A stretch of 64,000 bases of DNA from Microglena sp. YARC (taxonomy: Eukaryota > Chlorophyta > Chlorophyceae > Chlamydomonadales > Chlamydomonadaceae), in contig CM039462.1 in the NCBI GenBank assembly GCA_022414725.1, forward strand, positions 80,595,137-80,659,136. The letters are read 5' to 3'. Made by a program: the position numbers and the translations under genes. Positions 1-10,041 of this stretch are shown in pieces (within the stretch, counting starts at the first letter, position 1; each line of letters starts with the position of its first letter). Under the pieces are notes generated by a model. The model worked only from the letters and a program-made list of their open reading frames with translations. It had not been told where the DNA came from and did no database searches.

Positions 1-477
1 TGACTCGCGCCGAGAGTGTGCACCGGCGCGGACTTCATCGGAGAGTCCCGTGCGAAACAAGTTTAACTTTTCGCGCTCGGTGAGCTCGGGGACTTTGCGA
101 AATTCAGACTTGATGGCGTGGTAATAATTCTGCAAGGAGCGAGTATCTTGGCGGAAGCCACCTTCGTGTAGTTTGGTGAGAGCGACGTGTGATTCCGTTA
201 ATAGCTCGGGCAGGAGGAGCGACTCTGCCCATGCGACGATTCCCATGAAATCTAACCCGTCCAACTCATCGCTAGCCCATGCCTCGTCGTAAGTGATGCG
301 GAGTTGGCCAGTAAAAGCGCCCGACAGGTGTGGAACAATGCGCTCGAACGAACCAAGGTAACCGTCGGAGAACTGGAGCTCCATGATCGTGACCACATTG
401 AATACCCATCGGCGCAACTTAGCCCTAGTGCATCTGTCCGACAGTTTGTGTTCAATGAGACGTAGTTCCTTTCTCAT
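1..477 (-). CDS. Ty3-type gag core domain (partial, runs off window)
   Basis: The frame is open from the ATG at 475-477 to the window edge, 159 codons. It matches the retrotransposon gag (capsid) pattern: an early ELRLIEHKLSDR segment, then a WAESLLLPELL helix, then QNYYHAIKSEFRKVPELT and EKLNLFRTGLSDEVR. Capsid proteins of this type assemble the cytoplasmic particle in which reverse transcription occurs. The frame also stays open upstream through a proline-rich linker (about 480-700), so the ATG is probably internal to a longer gag. The plus-strand copy has an extra C inside this domain (near 61735) that breaks it; copy A keeps the intact version. Confidence 0.8.
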   Translation of the reverse strand, partial: MRKELRLIEHKLSDRCTRAKLRRWVFNVVTIMELQFSDGYLGSFERIVPHLSGAFTGQLRITYDEAWASDELDGLDFMGIVAWAESLLLPELLTESHVALTKLHEGGFRQDTRSLQNYYHAIKSEFRKVPELTEREKLNLFRTGLSDEVRAGAHSRRES

Positions 478-803
478 TTCGGTAACACGCTTGGCGAACG
501 CAGTGTCGTGATCAGAGTGACGAGTGGCGCGGTTATCGGGAGGAGGGGTGATTGGCGGTAGCGAGACGTGCTCACCTGGCGGGCCTGCCGGGGCCAGGTG
601 TGCGCCCTCGCGAATCTGTCGTGTCGGAGAAGGTGTGTCTGTGGGCAGCGTAGCTGCGCACTTTGCACGAGGGCGAACAGCGGCCGGGGAAGCCACCGTA
701 GGTACTGCGGGCGTCGTTGGGTGCTCGGGCTGCTTAGCCCGAGGAGCGCGATTAGAGGTCGGGTCGCCAGGTGGAACCTGGAGGGGCAAACCAGGGGAAT
801 CGG

Positions 804-2764
804 CTAAGTCGTGGCCCGATGACGAGTGGTCGGAGACCGAAAAGGGGCCGTCGGGTGGTGAGTGAGCGGCGGTAGGTGCTGTCGGCGGGGAAGGGGTAGC
901 GCCCCCCCGCGGGATCGAACCACGTTGCATTTTGCCAGTAAGGCCACCCGAAGGGGCATAGACGTCGGGAGGCGAAAGGGTTCTGGCTCAAACGCCGGGG
1001 CTACCTGAGCGACAGCTAGTTTATCAAGCAAACCTGAATTCCCCGCAACCCGCACCTGCCTGTCAGGTGCACGAGGCAGCGTCTCATCCATCTTGTCGTC
1101 ATTGGCCTCCGCCGCCGGGTAGTGGGCCTTCAGCTTAGTGCCCTTGAGGGCGGCGTCCTTGTCGGAAATGTCTTTGATGTTCAAAGGCATCAATTCCATC
1201 CACCTCTGCTTTCGCATCTTGGACGCCGTGTACAAACGGGTCATGCTGTCGCGGAGATCATCGACCGCTTGCAGCGCATCCACGATGTTCTCAGGATCGC
1301 AGTCAAGGAGGAGGCTGTCAGCGTAAGCGTTCATATGCACCGCCAACTTGGCGTCGGCATACGGCGCGACAGGGTGGTCAGCGGAGTGGTAATGGAGAAG
1401 ACCATCCGACTTCGCAGCCTTGGCATATGTGGGCGACGCCTTGATCTCGCGGCCGCGCAGAAACGCCTGCTTGCGCGCAGCAATGGCCTCCTGAGCGGCA
1501 GCGTCGTCCTCGCGAGCGGCCTGAGGAAGCGCATGCTTGCGCCCCACAGTCCTCCCGTTCCCACACCCAACGTAGCGGGCGCCGCTGGAAGAACCGCCAG
1601 GGTCCTCATTGTCCATCGGCACAGTCTCGTTGCGCGCCACAGTAGCTTGGCTCGCCGCGATCATGGCCATGACATCAGCCATGGTAATGGCGGCGGGAGA
1701 TGCAGCCGCGGGAGCAGTCATTGGGCGCTTGCCATAGGCGACGTTCTCGCGGGTCAGCTGCGCGATGACCTCAGTCAAGCGAGCGTTTTCAGCGAGAGCG
1801 GGGGCGAGCGCTGCATGGGGGGAAAAACGTGGCGAGTTAGACAATGGCGTCGGCAGATTGGGAAACAGTGTGCGATTCACGGGCAAAACATTGGGATGTG
1901 TAACCAATCGGGAAGGTGAGTCCTCAATATGATCAAATGGATTGCAAATCGAGAAAGGCAGGTTTGTCCTATATTCGTCAGGCGTCAGACTGCGCTCACC
2001 TGCTTGGGATCGAGCAAGGTCGCCTTTAGCAGCCTCGAGCTCGGACTCCTTAGTCGCCAGCTCGACGCACAACACATCCATGGAGGACCTTGTGGTCGCC
2101 GCGGCCTCAGTGAAAGCGGCCTGGAGGTCGGACAACGCCTTGCGACTCTGAGCCAGAGCCTTGCCGAGTAAGTAGTGGCTGTTTAACAGCTCTTGCCTCT
2201 CGGTAGGATCGCCATTGGCCAATGCGGCCTCGGTAGCCGCGCTGGAGACGGCGAGGCGCTGCGTGAGGTCAGCGACTTTGGCGTCCTTAGCGGATATCTT
2301 CGCCACAAACTGCTCGGTAAGGGCCGAGTTGGCGGTGGAGGCCTGGTCGAGCTGCGCGCGGAGTTGTCCAATTTGCTCCGCCGCGATCAGGTGGCCACCC
2401 ATGTGCTGATGACGCCTGCGCTCCGCGCCCGCGTCATAGCGAGCGCTGAGCTCCTCGAGGGAAGGCTCAGCCAGCGTCGTCGTCGTCGTAGTCGTCGTCG
2501 GGGCCATGCCCGCGCACGGAGGCGGGGCAGCGGGCGGGGCACCCGAGGGTGCCGCCAGACCATTGAGGCCGTCAACCAGCGGTTGCAGCGTACCCACTGA
2601 GACAGAGGGCCGCGCTTCGGCGGATGCGGACTCATCCAGCGTAGCACCGAGCTCTGTGTCGGGCTCAGTGTCAGAAGACCCCCTTCAGGATTGGTGTTGA
2701 CCACTGACATAGTAGGCTGGTCAGCCGCGTCGTCGGTTACCTTGGTGGATTTGTGGGATGCCAT
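804..2764 (-). pseudogene. Ty3-type gag, N-terminal half with frame breaks
   Basis: The first ATG after the leader is at 2762-2764 (MASHKSTKVTDDAADQP). About 30 codons later a five-G tract puts the reading into the wrong frame; six Gs would join it to the long 597-codon frame that ends at 804. Both copies carry five Gs, so this is either an inherited break or a real frame change. The long frame has a Pro/Thr-rich start, a predicted coiled coil (RAQLDQASTANSALTEQF, then KDAKVADLTQRLA) and an Ala/Arg-rich middle. It breaks again near 960, at a C-rich tract, before the proline-rich linker to the gag core. Its sequence is specific to this family; I recognise no enzyme domain. Confidence 0.6.
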
Positions 2765-3510
2765 TCTGCACAGGCAACAGAACAAGTCAGTAGGCTGGAC
2801 AGGAATGAGTGGTGGGCGAGAGAGGGAGAATTACTCGCAACTGCAAGAGGCCCAAATTCACCTGTCACAGGGACTAGTAATTTTTGCGAGCGTAACGAGC
2901 TGAGAATTCCTCAAGCGTAACTGTATATGACGCGTTCGTCCAGAATACGATGAGGGATAAAAGCACTGCAAAGGCACGAATCACAGGGAAAACAGGAAGG
3001 ACAACGACGAACCGAATTGCGCGACAGGATGAGCAAACGTGCAGGCGGAAAGCAACAAAAGATGATGCAGCAAGCAGGAAGAGTCGCAGGATAGGCTCGT
3101 GAAGTACGCCAATTAAAGCAAGTACGGCCTAGGTGGCCAATGGAGCCAATGCTGCCCAAAAGATCAAACCCCGCTCCAGATGCTCGGGAAAGGAGCTTTA
3201 GAATCTATGACCAAAAGGACAGGACGTGAATGCAAGAATCGAGAGCGTAGGCCATACAGGGGTCGGCAAGCTAGGAAAAGATGCCCATGCAAGACAGGTC
3301 GCAGGCGGCCTAGGGCGTGTCGAGCCTGACAGGACAGTTAACTGCGAGAGCCTAACAGGCGCTACGTGTACTCGAAGCTTACAGGTAAGAGCAGGAACAG
3401 CGAGCCGAAAATGTAAGAAAGCCGACAGGATGTCCTGGCGGGTGCGATTAATTCGAAGAAAAATTCGTATGCGTGCGTATGTGTATGCATGAGGTCCCTA
3501 AGGAACTAAA
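2765..3510 (-). other. Ty3-type leader between primer-binding site and gag
   Basis: About 750 bp without a long ORF. It is matched on the other strand by 58284-59112 with many small indels, so it belongs to the element. The segment just before the gag ATG reads as pyrimidines then TGTGCAG, which would serve as a 3' splice site. No matching donor can be chosen from the sequence alone. Confidence 0.55.
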
Positions 3511-3525
3511 CCAGCTCCGCTACCA
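3511..3525 (-). promoter_or_regulatory. Primer-binding site of Ty3-type copy A
   Basis: One base inside the LTR end the minus strand reads TGGTAGCGGAGCTGG. This starts with TGG, the complement of a tRNA 3' CCA, and would pair with a tRNA ending CCGCTACCA. Copy B has the same site with one extra G (58268-58283). Confidence 0.65.
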
Positions 3526-3526
3526 G

Positions 3527-3871
3527 TGTAACAGCTCAGGATGCACTCAGCAGCCTGGGGGGTTAATCTAGTAGAACAGTCTATGTGATGTATGTTTATG
3601 TGTAGTCGATATGCGTAAGCTAGCAGAACAGTAGGGTGTTACCTATGTAGGGGATGTAGAGTTGATCGGGAAGAACGTCTTCGTGAAGGAGTAGAAGGGT
3701 TCGTCCCGAGTAGCTCGTGTCTATGTACGCAACGGGTGCGTTGTGAGAGATGAGGCAGTACATGGGTATGGTACTGTATCATGTGCGTTCGTCACGTGGC
3801 TTACGGGTAAGGTGTACCCGTATGCCTTGCTGGAAGGCCAGAGTACCCGTGAAGGGTTCTGTACCGTTACA
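3527..3871 (-). repeat. 5' LTR of Ty3-type copy A (345 bp)
   Basis: On the minus strand it begins TGTAACG and ends TGTTACA, an inverted TGTAAC/GTTACA terminus of the usual TG...CA kind. The outer edge is fixed by the junction with Copia sequence at 3872 and the inner edge by the primer-binding site. Only the inner third recurs in copy B, because the rest lies in the assembly gap. Confidence 0.75.
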
Positions 3872-3953
3872 TACATCACGACTCTCTACTACCTGGCGCA
3901 ACTTAGGAACCCAAACAAAATAACCCTTACTCACCAGGGAATACCCAACCAGT

Positions 3954-5309
3954 CTACCAGATAACGCCCTTTCGTTCGTCTAGCTTGTTGCGTTTCTTCC
4001 CATTGACTAACGTGACGTAGCAAGGGCAACCAAACACACGCAACAACGACACATCAGGCACAACCCCAAAGAACAGCTCGAATGGGGTTCTGTCTCCCTG
4101 ATTGGGCAGCCGATTACGAAGGTAACAAGCAGCTAAGAAGGCATAGGGCCAGAAAGACTTAGCTAGTTTAGACTCCAGGTGGATGCTCCTAGCTACAGAC
4201 TGTAAGACCCCATTGTACCTCTCCACAGTTGCATTCTGCTGTGCAGTGTATGCCAACGATAACTCATGCACTGCACCAACCGATATCAGCCAATCCTCGA
4301 ACCACTTAACTATAAACTCCTTAGCCCTGTCAGACCTCAGACACTTAAAGGCAAATCCATGCAGCTGATTCATCCATCTGAGGATGATAGTTTGAACCGC
4401 TAAGGGAGCTTCATCCCTGGACCTCAAGCACAATACCTCAGCATAGCCAGAGTATTGGTCTGTGAGGCACAGAATATAAAACTCCACACGCAGGCCCCTA
4501 ATATGAACTGGTCCCATGATGTCCAAGTGAAGGCGTTGGAGAGGTGCACGGATCTTAGTGGTGCTTTCTTTAGGAAAAGGGAGACGTTTGCCCTTAGCCT
4601 TCTGACAAGCATCACAAGGGATCTTAGCCAGTTTCTGAACCTGTCTGAGAGAGAGGGGTAAGTTCTTAACCATACCCTTCTTGACAAGTCTGCGCATGGC
4701 ATCATAGCCGGGGTGACCCAGCCGCCTATGCCACAGCCATTCAGGAGTGGTAGGGATAACAACTCCACCGTCCTCATCAACATCAAGTGCAAAAACTGGG
4801 TAATGTTCAGCACTAATCAAACGGCCACCGGTGGTGCTACAAGGCCTACAGGTAATAAACTTGTAAACACCATCACTGGAGGCAAGGAAAGACCAGAGAA
4901 CAGAAGAGCCCTGAGTGGCAGTGCAACTAAGACTATCAAAAGAAACCTTGCAGTGGTGAGAATGAGCCACAGCATTTACTGGAAGGAGGTTCACCGGGCA
5001 GTGAGGTATGTAGAGAACATCGGTTAGAGTGATTGATGTTGGTAACCAATCACTACATAACACAATGGATCCCATACCTGCTGACCGTTGAACCACTCCA
5101 TCACCAAATCGAACTGCTGGCCCATGTTCAGAAGCATTATACACAGTGAACAAAGACATATCACCTGTGATAGACATTCCAGCTCCAGAGTCCACATGCC
5201 AGACACCCTCAGACAGGCTCGGGCTACACACATACATTAGAGAACTTCGTGGTGCAGGAGAATAGGACAGAGCGTACCTCCTATTTCTTGGGCATGGCAA
5301 ACTCATCAA
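3954..5309 (-). pseudogene. C1 copy 1 pol: protease and integrase, truncated
   Basis: The open frame carries the copia aspartic protease motif WHVDSGAGMSITGD, then the zinc-binding HHCC region (HRRLGHPGYDAM, later CDACQKAKGKRLPF), then the integrase core: LHLDIMGPV (first Asp), RSDRAKEF (second Asp) and TAQQNATVERYNGVL (Glu). This order, with integrase before RT, defines Ty1/copia. Near 3972 a four-base duplication shifts the frame so the ORF stops at 3954, and the Ty3 LTR then cuts the gene at 3872. The upstream end overlaps gag because a four-base duplication near 5236 places pol in the +1 frame here; copy 2 has pol in frame with gag. Confidence 0.85.
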
Positions 5310-5613
5310 TCTGAGCCTGCAAGGAGGACAACTGCTTACGAGTCAGCGTACCTGAAAGGGCCAAGGCAATGGGCACGGGTCCACTGCCCGGTGCACCAGC
5401 CTTGGTCTTTCGCAGGTGCGGGTGCTTCGTCCAGCAGCGGTCCTCCGAGTGGGTCGTCTTGTGAGGACAAGGTCCCCAAGCGCAATCCAGGTACCTCTTG
5501 GTAGACCCGGAACCCTGAGCACCAGGTCCCGGCCCACGCTGGAAAGCAGCATTGGCAGGGACTTGTGGAGTGTCCCGGGACCAACCAGGATGCCTGGAGT
5601 CCGACTTGGGGAG
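5281..5613 (-). pseudogene. C1 copy 1 gag C-terminal fragment with zinc knuckle
   Basis: From the insertion point at 5613 the gag frame is open to TAG at 5281-5283. It holds the nucleocapsid-like zinc motif CAWGPCPHKTTHSEDRC (C-x4-C-x5-H-x4-C), which differs in spacing from the classical C-x2-C-x4-H-x4-C knuckle but is conserved in copy 2. It ends LTRKQLSSLQAQIDEF. The upstream part of the gene continues at 12669, on the other side of the inserted copy 2. Confidence 0.8.
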
Positions 5614-6007
5614 TATCAGCTATTAAGCACTTCTAAGAGTGGACAGAGATGTATGCAGCGGAGACAGACGCGCCAATCTATACACAGAGACGAGAATAAC
5701 GTTACAAGCAAGGACGTACACTAAAGGACACCAGCGGTGGGCGAAGTGGATGCCTGTAACCTGAATAGACCCTAAGCCCGGATCTTGTCACCCTGACACC
5801 GTTTAACACAGGACATGTCAGGGAGAGACCGATAAGACACAGAGAGACAGGCAGTCAATAGGAAGCTGACACTGAGTCACTAAAGGATGACTCAGTTCTA
5901 CGGGAAGCTATCACTATGGGAAGCTATCAGGGCCGATAGTTCTAAGGGAGTACATAAGTAGTCACCAAGTCATAAAACGCTTGAGAGCACCGCAATTCAT
6001 GCTGACA
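5614..6007 (-). repeat. 3' LTR of C1 copy 2
   Basis: It starts TGTCAGC and ends GCTGATA on the minus strand, so the termini are a nearly perfect inverted repeat. Inside are a perfect inverted pair CTGAGTCA (5872-5879) and TGACTCAG (5888-5895), and three copies of a GGAAGCT-x-x-CA motif close by. These are candidate transcription-factor sites in the U3 part. Confidence 0.92.
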
Positions 6008-6015
6008 CTCCACCT
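6008..6015 (-). promoter_or_regulatory. Polypurine tract of C1 copy 2
   Basis: The minus strand reads AGGTGGAG directly before the 3' LTR, the place where plus-strand DNA synthesis is primed. The same octamer precedes the 3' LTR at 23279 in the C1 derivative. A second AGGTGGAG lies about 40 bases upstream. Confidence 0.75.
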
Positions 6016-6331
6016 ATGACACAGGTGACATACAATACTACTACTCCACCTATGGCACTGGGGACATAGAACTATATGTAACAGATTAAAAAAAAAAAAT
6101 TAAAGAACTCCGAAAAAACGAGAGAACTTCAAATGTAACCCAAAGGGTGTAAATGAAGGAATGGACCAAGGCAAAATACCAAAGAGTGCCAAGGGAGAAA
6201 AGAGGATAACCGAATATCAATGACGGGTAACAACGGTATAGAAAACCCGATCCGGGAATAGGAACCTAATGCCATACAATGATAACCAAAAAACAAGAAA
6301 CGTATGTAACCAAAAAAACTAAAAAATGACC
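6016..6331 (-). other. 3' untranslated region of C1 copy 2
   Basis: A-rich stretch between the RNase H stop and the polypurine tract, including an A9 run near 6092. No ORF of note. Parts recur at 23690-23770, inside the C1 derivative. Confidence 0.5.
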
Positions 6332-7210
6332 CTAAGAAGTAGCGGTCATTCCAAGCATACGGACAAACCGCCAGAACACAGCAGGATCAAGGGGCTTGGT
6401 GAAGGGGTCAGCACAGTTATCCACAGTGTTAACATAGGCAACAGCCAGTTGGCCATCCTCCACCAGCTCCTTGATGTAGTGATGAATAACATCAATGTGC
6501 TTGCTGCGAGGCAGAAGCTGCCAGTCAGTGGCCCAACTCAGGGAACCTAAGTTGTCACCCTGAATTGTAACCAAAGCACAAGGCAGACCCAGATCCACCC
6601 TCAATTTCTTCAACCATTGGACCTCCCTGGCAGCCTGGGACAGGGCCTGATACTCAGCCTCACTAGAGCTAATAGCAACAGTAGGCTGTCGCTTGCTCAT
6701 CCAGTTAACAATGCACCCACCAGCTAGAACTGCAAAGCCAGTCTGAGATCTCCTGTCAGACCCATCATCAGCATAAGATGAGTCACTAAAGACAGTAAAA
6801 GTGAAATCAGGGCTGTGGGTGTAAGTGAGACCCAGGTGAGAATGTGTTCTCAAATACAAGAGTAACCGTTTGGCAGCCCCCCAGAGAGGGACTGTAGGGT
6901 GAGCAGAGAACCTGGATAAATAGCTAACAGCAAAGGAAATATCAGGCCTGGTGCAAGTGGCCAGGTATAGCAAAGCACCTACAAGAGAGAGGTACTGGCT
7001 ATTAGACGGCAGGGGCTCTCCAGGGGCGTCAGAAACAGTGGATTTGGCCATGGGAGCAGCAAACTTGGGTGGGGCAGCAGCAGTAAGACCAAACTGCTCC
7101 ACCAGATCAACAATGTAGGTGTGCTGAGAGAGATTGATCTGAACACACCTGCCTTCAGAGTCAAGGGTAACATCCATGTCCAAAGAGAGGAACTGAATTG
7201 GAACACCCAT
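6332..7210 (-). pseudogene. C1 copy 2 pol: RNase H domain and end of RT
   Basis: The 292-codon frame has the end of the RT connection region (SLVGALLYLATCTRPDISFAV) and a copia RNase H: SDSSYADDGSDRRSQTGF (first Asp), SSSEAEYQALSQAAREVQWL (catalytic Glu region), KHIDVIHHYIKEL and CADPFTKPLD near the end. These degrade the RNA strand during reverse transcription. It is out of frame with the preceding RT palm because a CTGG is duplicated near 7226. Confidence 0.85.
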
Positions 7211-7442
7211 CTCTTTGACCTCCCAGCCAGCCAGCTGCTTCCATTGCCTGGATCAGCAACACATACCTATCCAGCTCACTAAAAGCACAGATAAAGTCAT
7301 CAACATAGGTCAGGACATAGCTCCATTCACCATCAGAATCCTTCCTAAAGTACAGAGCAGGTTCTGCCTTGCACATAGTAAAGCCATGAGCAACCAGAAC
7401 CCGCTTGACATCCCTACTCCAAGCTCTGGGTGCTTGCTTCAA
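7161..7442 (-). pseudogene. C1 copy 2 pol: RT palm with YVDD box
   Basis: The frame holds LKQAPRAWSRDVKRVL, then the catalytic YVDD box (YVLTYVDDFICAF) of copia RT. It is in the same frame as the upstream RT piece but separated by one TGA codon near 7465, between VPLV and KLIKSLYG. Downstream, the four-base duplication after EAAGW sends it into a dead frame, so about the last 20 residues are not genuine. Confidence 0.85.
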
Positions 7443-7466
7443 TCCATAAAGGGACTTGATCAGTTT

Positions 7467-7946
7467 TCAGACAAGTGGAACACCGTTAGGACCAAGGTGC
7501 CTAAAGCCCTCAGGCTGGTGGCAGTACAGGTCCAGACCAGGCTCCAGCTTGGCATTTAGGAATGCAGTCTTGATGTCTAGCTGCCGAACAAACATCTTCC
7601 TATGAGTGATGGCAGCCAGGAGCACCCTAAGACCTGCTTTGGAGGAGACAGGGGCATATACATCATGAAAATCCAGCCCAGGACGCTGCAGAAAACCACG
7701 GACCACAAAACGTGCCTTGAAGCGTATAGTACCATCAACACCAATCTTCTTCACAAATAACCACCTGCCAGACAGGATCTTCTGCTTACGAGGCTGTGGA
7801 GTGAGAACCCATGTACCATGGGCATGAAGGGAAGCCATCTCATCCTTCATGGCAAGAAGCCATTGATCCCTGTCAGGGTTGGTATGCAACATGGCAGCTT
7901 TGTAGGTCAGTTCAGTGGTGGATGCAACAGATGCTCCCACGTACAA
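7467..7946 (-). pseudogene. C1 copy 2 pol: RT fingers and first catalytic Asp
   Basis: It shows the copia RT entry pattern: QWLLAMKDEMASLHAHGTW, SGRWLFVKKIGVDGTIRFKAR, GLDFHDVYAPVSS and FVRQLDIKTAFLNA (first palm Asp), then QPEGF. It is joined to the preceding linker only through a frame break near 7947, where MYK is followed by TAA. Confidence 0.85.
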
Positions 7947-8165
7947 GCAGTTTACTTGTACATGGGCAGCGGGGTATCAGCAGTATCAGCAGTAACCATT
8001 AGTAAAGCCCCCAGTGCAGAACTACTGCCTGGTTGAACAGGGCCGGCCTTCTTTGCCTCTAAATCAACGAAGCCTGGGTCGACCGGAACACCCCAGCCAT
8101 ACGCAGTATCGGAGCCTGACCACGGTTCAAGATCATCACTTGCATCATCTGCAACGGCTACATCA

Positions 8166-8651
8166 TCACCCCGGACTCCTGAGTAATCTATCAGAGACGG
8201 CAGGAGGTGAAGCGTTCACCAACTCCATCGAGCTATCAGTGATGATGGGAGTATGATGACTAGTAGGCAATGGATCTAACAAAGGGTCCACTATGGTCTG
8301 AGTTGGTGTAAATCCAACGACTTCACCGACGGAATGTGACGCAGAGGAGGGCCTGGCGACCCCCTGAGATTCGGCTAAGATTTTGTCCGTAGGAGCCGCA
8401 GAAACTCGCCCGCCCAGTGTGTTCTCACGCAAAACAGTACCACTGGCCCCCGACCTAGGTCGCAGAGTCATCCTATGGCCAGGACAGTGGTCAACAATTG
8501 GGGAAGACAAAGGGTCTAGGGAATCAACCGCAACCACAGGCATGTGTCCGTTGATGGCGGCAGGGATGCTAGAGACATATGGCGACCCATCATAGGGAGT
8601 TAGCCCAGGAATGCAGTTATGATCAAAACTGCTCATAGAAGAGTACATCAC
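8166..8651 (-). pseudogene. C1 copy 2 pol: linker between integrase and RT
   Basis: A Ser/Pro-rich, low-complexity region normal for copia pol. It continues the integrase frame after an extra T in a TTTT run (near 8628): integrase ends FYEQF and this frame resumes DHNCIPGL. A short motif ILAESQGVARPSS recurs in the C1 derivative at about 25060, which helps align that decayed copy. Confidence 0.7.
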
Positions 8652-10041
8652 GACTCTCTACTACCTGGCGCAACTTAGGAACCCAAACAAAATAACCCTT
8701 ACTCACCAGAGAATACCCAACCAGTCTACCAGATAACGCCCTTTCGTCTAGCTTATTACGTTTCTTCCCATTGACTAGAGTAACATAGCAGGGGCATCCA
8801 AACACACGTAATAACGACACATCAGGTTTCACCCCATAAAACAACTCAAAGGGTGTCTTGCGTCCCTGGTTAGGCAGACGGTTTCTAAGGTAACAAGCAG
8901 CCAGGAAGGCATAGGGCCAAAAGGACTTAGTAAGCTTAGACTCCAAGTGGATATTCCTAGCTATATTCTGAAGGACCCCATTATACCTTTCCACAGTTGC
9001 ATTCTGCTGTGCAGTGTATGCCAAAGACAACTCATGTACTGCCCCAACCGATTCTAACCAATCCTCGAACCATTTAACTATAAACTCTTTAGCCCTGTCA
9101 GATCTCAGACACTTAAAGGCAAACCCCTGCAGCTGATTTGACCATCTGAGGATGATAGTCTGGACTGCTAAGGGAGCTTCATCCTTGGTCCTCAAGCACA
9201 ATACCTCAGCATAGCCAGAGAATTGGTCTACAAGGCACAAGATATAAAACTCCCCACGAAGACCCCTAATATGAACCGGTCCCATGATATCCAAGTGAAG
9301 GCGTTGGAGGGGTGCAAGGACCTCAGTCATGCTTTCTTTAGGAAAAGGGAGACGCTTTCCCTTAGCCTTTTGACAAGCATCACATGGGATCTTACCCATC
9401 TTTTGTACTTGATGAAGGCTGAGGGGTAAGTTCTTAACCATACCACGCTTGACAAGGTTGTGCAAGGCATCATAACCGGGATGACCCAGTCGCCTATGCC
9501 ACAACCATGCAGGAGTGGTAGGGATAATAACTCCACCGTCCTCATCAACATCAAGTGCAAAAGCTGGATAATATTCAGCAACCCTCAAACAACGACTGGA
9601 GGTGTGACAAGGCCTACATGCAAACTTATACACACCATCACTGGAAGCAGGAAAGGACCAGAGCACAGAAGAGCCCTGAGTGGCAGTACAACTAATACTA
9701 TCAAAAGCAATCTTGCAGTGGAGGGAATGAGCTACAGCATGTACGGACAGGAGATTTACTGGACAGTGGGGTATGTATAGAACATTGGTTAAGGTGATTG
9801 ATGTTGGTAACCAATCACTACATAACACAATGGACCCCATACCCTCTGACCGTTGAATCACCCCATCAGCAAATCGAACTGCAGGCCCAACAGCAGAGGA
9901 TTCAAACACAGTGAACAACGACCTATCACCTGTGATTGACATCCCAGCTCCCGAGTCCACATGCCAGATACCTTCAGAAAGACTTGGGCTGCAAATGTTT
10001 GAGAACTTAGTCGTGCAAGAAAATAGGACAGAGCTTACCTC
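8623..10041 (-). CDS. C1 copy 2 pol: protease and integrase
   Basis: The frame starts directly after the gag TAG (10042-10044), stays open in the gag frame through a short VLFSC segment, and reaches IWHVDSGAGMSITGD (aspartic protease). Next come the HHCC zinc region (HRRLGHPG ... CDACQKAKG), the integrase core (LHLDIMGPV, RSDRAKEF, QQNATVERYN) and the C-terminal GKKRNKLDERALSGRLVGY segment typical of copia integrase. It cuts the polyprotein and joins the cDNA to chromosomal DNA. There is no ATG near the protease, so expression is expected as a gag-pol readthrough product. The frame ends at an indel (8623); the downstream parts of pol are in other frames. Confidence 0.88.
   Translation of the reverse strand, partial: EVSSVLFSCTTKFSNICSPSLSEGIWHVDSGAGMSITGDRSLFTVFESSAVGPAVRFADGVIQRSEGMGSIVLCSDWLPTSITLTNVLYIPHCPVNLLSVHAVAHSLHCKIAFDSISCTATQGSSVLWSFPASSDGVYKFACRPCHTSSRCLRVAEYYPAFALDVDEDGGVIIPTTPAWLWHRRLGHPGYDALHNLVKRGMVKNLPLSLHQVQKMGKIPCDACQKAKGKRLPFPKESMTEVLAPLQRLHLDIMGPVHIRGLRGEFYILCLVDQFSGYAEVLCLRTKDEAPLAVQTIILRWSNQLQGFAFKCLRSDRAKEFIVKWFEDWLESVGAVHELSLAYTAQQNATVERYNGVLQNIARNIHLESKLTKSFWPYAFLAACYLRNRLPNQGRKTPFELFYGVKPDVSLLRVFGCPCYVTLVNGKKRNKLDERALSGRLVGYSLVSKGYFVWVPKLRQVVESRDVLFYEQF

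Larger units (their letters stand above)
1..3871 (-). mobile_element. Ty3/gypsy-type LTR retrotransposon, copy A (5' part, runs off the window)
   Basis: Read on the minus strand this has a 345-bp 5' LTR (3527-3871), a primer-binding site, a leader of about 750 bp, a long gag ORF, and then the gag core running off position 1. The same order occurs on the plus strand at 58150-64000, where a DSGAT protease follows, so the family has gag then protease as in Ty3 elements. The LTR abuts Copia integrase sequence at 3872, and the uninterrupted Copia copy (near 8644) shows that sequence without the LTR. Copy A therefore inserted into the older Copia element. The expected duplicate of the flank (TACAT at 3872-3876) lies beyond the window. 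Class assignment rests on the gag fold and protease of the sister copy; RT is not in view. Confidence 0.85.

Noticed and set aside
9990..10041. Spliced intron between gag and pol of C1 copy 2 (GTAAGC to TTTGCAG)
   Set aside because: Joining at these sites puts the protease out of frame and keeps the TAG upstream of the donor; the unspliced frame is continuous.
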